NCBI GenBank assembly: GCA_030835125.1
Contig: JAUQWM010000051.1
Coordinates: forward strand, 36,262-100,261
Source of the DNA: Gemmatimonadaceae bacterium
GTDB taxonomy: Bacteria; Gemmatimonadota; Gemmatimonadetes; Gemmatimonadales; Gemmatimonadaceae
Direction: 5' to 3'
DNA length: 64,000 bases
A program made the position numbers and the translations under genes. Below are positions 59,272-64,000 of this stretch, piece by piece (within the stretch, counting starts at the first letter, position 1; the number at the start of each line of letters is the position of its first letter). The notes beneath the pieces were generated by a model. That model made no database searches, was not told where the DNA came from, and saw nothing but the letters and a program-made list of their open reading frames with translations.

Positions 59272-60915
59272 TCAGGTCGCGGCAGGCTGCACCGGGCGCC
59301 GGTCCACCTGGCCGGCCTGGCTCGCCCGCGGAGCGCCCACGACCGGCAGCGTCACGGTGAACGTGCTCCCGCGGTGCAGTCGCGACTGGACGTCGAGCGA
59401 CCCCCCGTGCGCCTGCGCGATCCACTGGCTGATCGACAGGCCGAGGCCGAAGCCGGCGCGCTCGCCCTGCCGGGAACGCACCCGGTCGGCCCGGTAGAAG
59501 CGGTCGAAGATGTTCGGCAGGTCAACCGCGGCGATGCCGATGCCGGTGTCGCGAACGGTGAACGTCGCGTCGGTCTCGGTGGCCGCCAGTTGCAACTCCA
59601 CCTCACCCCCCCGCGGGGTGTACTTGATGGCGTTGGTGATGAGGTTGAGGAAGAGCTGGCGCAGCCGCGTGCGGTCGCCATCGACAACGCACACGTCGGC
59701 GCGGGGCATGGTGACGGTGAGCCCGGCGTCCTCGCCGAGGATGAGCGCCGTCTCGAAGACGTCGCGAGCCAGCGGCTCGAGCTCGACCGGCTCACGCAGC
59801 AGGTCGAACCGCCCCTCGTCGGCGCGGGCCAGGGTGAGGAGGCTGTCCACCAGGTCCGCCATGCGCGTCGTCTCGTGCAGGGCTTCCTCGAGGGCGACGA
59901 GTTGTTCCGTGCCGCCCGGCGTGGCGTGCATGGCGCGCTCGACATCGGCGCGCAGGACGGCGAGGGGCATCTTGAGCTCATGGCTCGCATCCGCCGTGAA
60001 CCGCCGCAGGGCGGCGAACGACATCTCGAGGCGGCCGATCATCTCGTTCAGCTGGGCCGTGAGCCGCGACAGCTCCTCGCTGCCCTCCTCCGGGTGAAGC
60101 CGGCGATGCAGGCTCCGACCGTCGGAGATCTCGATGACTTCCTTGGTGATGCGCTCCAGCGGCTCGGTGGCCGTCCTGGCGATGAGGAACGCGCCGCCGG
60201 TGCCGAGGGCGAAGATGAACGGCAACACCACCAGTGCCGTCCCCAGCAACTCGACCGGGGACAGGGAGACGTCGGACGTTCGCGCCGCCGCGACCACGCG
60301 CAGGAGCTGGCCGTTAGGCAGGGTCTCCTGGCGCTCGACCACGATCCCCGACCCCCGCAACGAGACGCGCTCCGACGGCGCCCCCGACAGGCGCAACCGG
60401 ACCAGCGCCGCCTGCACCCCGCTGGTGACCGTGTCGCCGAGCTGCCGGGCATCGGCGCTCACGAACAGGACGGTGTCCCCCAGGACCCACAGGTACCCCC
60501 CGACGACGTTGAGGAGTTCGCGGACGCGCGGCTCGAGCTGCACGCGACGGGGCGTCGTCTGGGACGACGACGTGTCCGCGCGTTCTCTGACGATGATCAG
60601 CGCCCCGGCGTCCGCCGTGCGGCGCAGGATCAGCTGGACGAGCCGCGCCCGCTCCTGCGCCACGCGCTCGGCCTCGCGGTACGCCCCAGCCAGGCGGGCG
60701 AGGTACAGCGCCAGCACGAACACCACCAGCGCCCCGAGAAGGAGCAGGGAGAACCGCGTGGCGAGCCAGCGGCGCAGGCTCACCTCGACGCCGCCGGGGC
60801 GCGGCTCGGGGCTCGGCCCCCGCGCATGCCGCACCGGTCGCGCGTCTACCCCCGAGGAAGCGCCCCCGCCTCCCCACGCCTCGCCCCGCGACCCGCGACC
60901 CTCACTTGATGACAT
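59272..60915 (-). CDS. Sensor histidine kinase, two-span periplasmic sensor
   Basis: 547 residues. Spans at about 53-75 (RFSLLLLGALVVFVLALYLA) and 235-255 (ALVVLPFIFALGTGGAFLIA) bracket a periplasmic domain; HAMP-like segment; HisKA with FTADASHELKMPLAVLRADV (phospho-His; Lys replaces the usual Arg); HATPase N-box NLITNAIKYTP, DTGIGIA, GFGLGLS. Partner of the adjacent OmpR-type regulator, whose 3' end it overlaps by 14 bp. Confidence 0.93.
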   Translation of the reverse strand: MSSSEGRGSRGEAWGGGGASSGVDARPVRHARGPSPEPRPGGVEVSLRRWLATRFSLLLLGALVVFVLALYLARLAGAYREAERVAQERARLVQLILRRTADAGALIIVRERADTSSSQTTPRRVQLEPRVRELLNVVGGYLWVLGDTVLFVSADARQLGDTVTSGVQAALVRLRLSGAPSERVSLRGSGIVVERQETLPNGQLLRVVAAARTSDVSLSPVELLGTALVVLPFIFALGTGGAFLIARTATEPLERITKEVIEISDGRSLHRRLHPEEGSEELSRLTAQLNEMIGRLEMSFAALRRFTADASHELKMPLAVLRADVERAMHATPGGTEQLVALEEALHETTRMADLVDSLLTLARADEGRFDLLREPVELEPLARDVFETALILGEDAGLTVTMPRADVCVVDGDRTRLRQLFLNLITNAIKYTPRGGEVELQLAATETDATFTVRDTGIGIAAVDLPNIFDRFYRADRVRSRQGERAGFGLGLSISQWIAQAHGGSLDVQSRLHRGSTFTVTLPVVGAPRASQAGQVDRRPVQPAAT

Positions 60916-61567
60916 ACCCCACCCCGCGGACCGTCGTGATCAACTTCCGGTCGCGCCCCGCATCCACCTTCTTGCGCAGGTGGTTGATCACCACGTCGAC
61001 GATGTTCGTTCCCGGGTCGAAGTGATACCCCCAGGCATACTCGGTGATCAGCGTCCGGCTCATCACGCGGCCGACATGGCGCATCAGGTACTCGAGCACC
61101 GCGAATTCCTTCGGCGTGAGGTCGATGACCGTCCCCGCCCGCCGGACCTCGCGTGTGTCGCGATCGAGTTCCAGGTCCGCCACCTTCAGCACCGGCGATG
61201 CCAGGGCCTTCGGGCGGCGCGACAGCGCCTCGACGCGCGCCAGGAGTTCCTCGAAGGCGAACGGCTTCGTCACGTAGTCGTCCGCCCCGGCCCGGAACGT
61301 CCGCACCTTCGCGTCGACCGCATCCTGGGCGGTCAACACCAGCACCGGCGTCTCGAACCCGCGCGCCCGCAGCGACTGCAGCACGTCCAGCCCCGACTTT
61401 CCCGGCAGCCGCATGTCGAGGATCACCACGTCGAACGCCTCGGTGGCGGCGATCCGCTCGCCCTCCTCGCCGTTGGGCACCAGCGACACCCGGTAGCGCT
61501 GCTCCTCCAGCCCGCGGCGGATGAAGCCGCCGACGGTCGGGTCGTCCTCGATCACCAGGACGTTCAT
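60902..61567 (-). CDS. OmpR-family response regulator
   Basis: 221 residues. Receiver: VLVIEDDPTVGGFIRRGLEE (acid pair), VVILDMRLPGKSGLDVL (phospho-Asp), VLVLTAQDAV, ADDYVTKPFAFEELL. DNA-binding winged helix: LTPKEFAVLEYLMRHVGRVM, NIVDVVINHLRKKVD, LITTVRGVGYVIK. Its genes targets are not apparent. Start ATG overlaps the stop of the upstream kinase by 4 bp. Confidence 0.96.
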   Translation of the reverse strand: MNVLVIEDDPTVGGFIRRGLEEQRYRVSLVPNGEEGERIAATEAFDVVILDMRLPGKSGLDVLQSLRARGFETPVLVLTAQDAVDAKVRTFRAGADDYVTKPFAFEELLARVEALSRRPKALASPVLKVADLELDRDTREVRRAGTVIDLTPKEFAVLEYLMRHVGRVMSRTLITEYAWGYHFDPGTNIVDVVINHLRKKVDAGRDRKLITTVRGVGYVIK

Positions 61568-63132
61568 GACCCCGCCCCGGCCGCCTGGGCCGGCCGCGCC
61601 GGCGCGTTCCCGTTAGGCAGCAGGATCCGGAACGTGCTCCCGGCGCCCGGCGCGCTGTCCACCTCGATCCGCCCGCCGTGGTCGGCGATGATCGAGTAGC
61701 AGACCGACAGTCCCAGCCCCGTCCCGCGCCCCGGCGGCTTGGTCGTGTAGAACGGCTCGAAGATCCGCGGCAGGTCGGCCCGCGCGATCCCCGAGCCCTC
61801 GTCGATCACCTCGGCGATCGCGGCCTCCCCGTCCGTCACGCCCCGCCGCGTCCGGATCGTGATCGCGCCGTTCTCGGGCATCGCGTCGGCGGCGTTGATG
61901 AGGAGGGCCATCACCACCTGGATCAGCTGCTCGTAACTCCCCGGCACCGGCTCGAGGGACGGGTCGAGGAGGGTGTGCAGCGCCAGGCGCTTGAACCGCT
62001 TGTGGTGCTTCACCAGGAACAGCGTCTGCTGCACGACCGCGTTGAGGTCGATGGGAAGCTTCTCCTGCGACTTCGGCCGCGAGAACGTCAGCAGGCTGTC
62101 GATGATCCGCTTGCACCGCTGGACTTCCTGGTCGATGATGCGCGTGAATTCGTCGGCCTGCGGCGGAACCTCGCAACCGGCGCGCCGCAGGTCGTCCAGC
62201 CGCAGCGACAGGCTTTCGGCGCAGGCGGCCACCGTCGCCAGCGGGTTGTTGATCTCGTGCATGACGCCGGCCGCGAGCTGCCCGATCGCCGCCAGCTTCT
62301 CCGACTGCGCCCAGCGCTCCTGCGCCGTCGTCCATTCCGTGATGTCCTCGCCGATCGAGATCACGTGCGTCACCACGCCGTCGTCGAGGCGCATCGGGAT
62401 CTTCGTGATCCGGTACGTGCGCGGCGACCCGGAGGCCTCCGAGTCGATGTTGAACTGCTGGATCCGGCCCGACGTGAAGACTTCGTCGAATTCCGCCCGC
62501 AAGGCGTCCGCCGGCTGGCGGTGGAGCACCTCGAAGATGGGCTTGCCGATGGCCAGGTCGCGCGACACGCCCTGATAGCCCGTCTCCCGGTTGCGGTTCC
62601 ACGCCTGCACCCGATACTCCCGGTCCACGACATACAGGCCGAGCGGCAGCGAGTCGATGATCCGGGCGGTGAAGCGCCGCTCGGCCTCGACCTGCCGCGC
62701 GCTCCGGGCCACCTCGCCGGTGAGGCGATGCTTGTCGTCGGCATGGGCCAGTTCGGGCGCCAGCAAGTTGGCCACGATCGTCACGAGGTGCGGCGCGTCG
62801 CCCTTCATGCTGACGTCGTTCGCCGCGAGCACGCCAATGCGCTGCCCCATCGTCACCAGGCGGCGCGCCACCAGCGCAGGCGGTCCGGCGCCGTCGAGGG
62901 CGGCGCCGACGTCCGCCGCACTCATCGATGGCACGCCCGCGACCACCGATCGCCGCACGTCCCCCTCCGCGTGCAACCACAGGCTCACCTCGGAGGCATC
63001 GAGTGCAGCCCGCAGGCGCTGGATGACATCCGTGACCGTGGCAACGATCTCACCGCCTTCGGCGAGCCGGGACGCAATCTCCGAAAGGACGGCCAGCGGG
63101 CCAAGCGGTTGACCGGTGCCTGTCGGAGTCAT
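61564..63132 (-). CDS. Soluble PAS/GAF sensor histidine kinase (NtrB-like)
   Basis: 522 residues, no membrane span. GAF-like region about 20-140; PAS domain about 160-275 (FTARIIDSLPLGLYVVDREY, VQAWNRNRETGYQGVSRDL); HisKA with AAGVMHEINNPLATVAACAE; HATPase with LINAADAMPENGAITIRT, EGSGIARADLPRIFEPFYTT, GTGLGLSVCYSIIADHGG. The HEINNPL box and PFYTTK loop mark the NtrB-like class. First gene of a kinase-regulator-kinase operon. Cytoplasmic signal unknown. Confidence 0.93.
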   Translation of the reverse strand: MTPTGTGQPLGPLAVLSEIASRLAEGGEIVATVTDVIQRLRAALDASEVSLWLHAEGDVRRSVVAGVPSMSAADVGAALDGAGPPALVARRLVTMGQRIGVLAANDVSMKGDAPHLVTIVANLLAPELAHADDKHRLTGEVARSARQVEAERRFTARIIDSLPLGLYVVDREYRVQAWNRNRETGYQGVSRDLAIGKPIFEVLHRQPADALRAEFDEVFTSGRIQQFNIDSEASGSPRTYRITKIPMRLDDGVVTHVISIGEDITEWTTAQERWAQSEKLAAIGQLAAGVMHEINNPLATVAACAESLSLRLDDLRRAGCEVPPQADEFTRIIDQEVQRCKRIIDSLLTFSRPKSQEKLPIDLNAVVQQTLFLVKHHKRFKRLALHTLLDPSLEPVPGSYEQLIQVVMALLINAADAMPENGAITIRTRRGVTDGEAAIAEVIDEGSGIARADLPRIFEPFYTTKPPGRGTGLGLSVCYSIIADHGGRIEVDSAPGAGSTFRILLPNGNAPARPAQAAGAGS

Positions 63133-63214
63133 TCCTGAAGATCGGATTGTGATGGACCCTGGCGATGAGACGACCGCCGCACCGGGCCCGGACTGCCCGC
63201 GTCCCCCTTCATGT

Positions 63215-63259
63215 CTCGCAACTCACAACTCACAACTCGCAACTCGCAACTCGTTACTC
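63215..63259. repeat. Heptamer array H (CTCGCAA/CTCACAA)
   Basis: Six units: CTCGCAA, CTCACAA twice, CTCGCAA twice, CTCGTTA. It ends 2 bp from the 3' end of tRNA-Ala. The complement (TTGCGAG) is of the same family as arrays A and I. Confidence 0.9.
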
Positions 63260-63261
63260 CA

Positions 63262-63334
63262 TGGAGCGGACCGGGATCGAACCGGCGACCCCCTGGTTGC
63301 AAACCAGGTGCTCTCCCAGCTGAGCTACCGCCCC
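63262..63334 (-). tRNA. tRNA-Ala (anticodon TGC)
   Basis: Minus-strand read GGGGCGG...CCGCTCC forms the acceptor with a G3:U70 wobble pair, the alanine identity element. Anticodon stem CCTGG / CCAGG encloses TTTGCAA, giving TGC. D-arm GCTCAGCTGGGAGAGC and T-loop GGTTCGATCCC are standard. CCA is not encoded. Confidence 0.97.
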
Positions 63335-63476
63335 GACGGTACTTGCCTCGGCCTGAAAGGTAAGTGGACACCGGGTCGACCGGAAACGCCCGGACACGCC
63401 ACCGGTCGTTCCCCCACTGCCGGTGGCGCCATCAGGCTGACTATTTGAATACAGCCCCCGAACCGAACCGCGGCCG

Positions 63477-63911
63477 ATGACCGACAACACGCCCCGCCTT
63501 ACGCTGCGCTGCCAGTTCTGCGACACCTGGAACCGGGTGGATGCCTCACGAGCCGCTTCGCGTCCCAAGTGCGGCCACTGCAGCCGACCCATCCTGCTCG
63601 ACCGGCCCTGGGTCCTGAACGAGGAGACGTTCGAGCGGACGATCGCCGAAACCGACGTGCCGGTGCTGGTCGACTTCTACGCGGACTGGTGCGGGCCGTG
63701 CAAGATGATGGCCCCGTCGGTGGACCAGCTCGCCGCGGCGCACACGGGGACCGCCCTCGTGGCCAAGCTGAACACGGACCTCGCGCCGGCCACCTCGCAG
63801 CGGTTCCAGGTGCGCGGGATTCCGACGACCATCGTGTTCCGCGCGGGGAAGGAATCCGCCCGCGTCACAGGCGCCGTGCCGTATGCAGAGTTGAAGAGGC
63901 TAATTGAGTAG
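63477..63911 (+). CDS. trxC: Thioredoxin with N-terminal zinc ribbon (thioredoxin-2 type)
   Basis: 144 residues. Zinc site CQFC ... CGHC at residues 12-36; thioredoxin fold with VLVDFYADWCGPCKMMAPSV active site and cis-Pro in VRGIPTTIVFRAGK. Reduces protein disulfides; the reductase is the trxB of this window or another. ATG at 63477. A long heptamer array begins 2 bp after the stop. Confidence 0.95.
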   Translation: MTDNTPRLTLRCQFCDTWNRVDASRAASRPKCGHCSRPILLDRPWVLNEETFERTIAETDVPVLVDFYADWCGPCKMMAPSVDQLAAAHTGTALVAKLNTDLAPATSQRFQVRGIPTTIVFRAGKESARVTGAVPYAELKRLIE

Positions 63912-63912
63912 G

Positions 63913-63985
<73 letters not shown>

Positions 63986-64000
63986 GAGCACCCCTCTCAA

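Overview
The window is one contiguous, strongly G+C-rich bacterial chromosome segment, densely coded and mostly on the minus strand. SecA, BamD, a TonB/ExbB/ExbD cluster and many lipoproteins show a diderm. A Zn-type L28, a signal-peptide-bearing H+-pyrophosphatase and the general gene mix fit Gemmatimonadota best; this is inference, since no rRNA gene is present.

Layout. 1-2.4 kb: secA (cut by the window edge), nadD, bamD. 2.5-15.3 kb: nucleotide-sugar genes for surface polysaccharide (uxs, ugd, wbpA, wbpE, wbpB, wbpD, gmd) with a divergent membrane sulfatase-fold enzyme and carB embedded among them. 15.4-18.8 kb: an alpha-type ribosomal operon (rpmJ, rpsM, rpsK, rpsD, rpoA, rplQ) extended by rpmB. 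18.9-26.9 kb: a disrupted pyrimidine locus. Intact pyrF and intact pyrD are about 6 kb apart, and between them lie a subtilisin-like lipoprotein, a family of related lipoproteins (one intact, one split by a decayed IS21 element, one remnant), a 3' fragment of pyrD and a 5' fragment of pyrF. 26.9-30.4 kb: an amidase and smpB translationally coupled to pyrD, then a second sulfatase-fold membrane enzyme. 30.6-42.8 kb: tRNA-Leu, an Rrf2 regulator, aspA, lipoproteins, an MBL hydrolase, trxB, a short-chain dehydrogenase, a PHP phosphoesterase, a 2-oxo acid dehydrogenase E2, small unknown genes, and an inositol-phosphate synthase next to a CDP-alcohol phosphatidyltransferase. 43-49.3 kb (plus strand): a serine hydrolase, an IscA-type protein, then NagB-LmbE fusion, sodium:solute symporter and sugar kinase, a probable amino-sugar salvage set. 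49.1-63.1 kb (minus): two amino-acid/dicarboxylate transporters, hppA, a Ton cluster with three TonB-like proteins, and a kinase-regulator-kinase operon. 63.2-64 kb: tRNA-Ala, a zinc-ribbon thioredoxin and a long heptamer array.

The most unusual global signal is a set of intergenic tandem arrays, all of 7-bp period but with different unit sequences, often touching stop codons. The most informative local history is the pyrD/pyrF split. No CRISPR array, prophage or complete defence system was seen.
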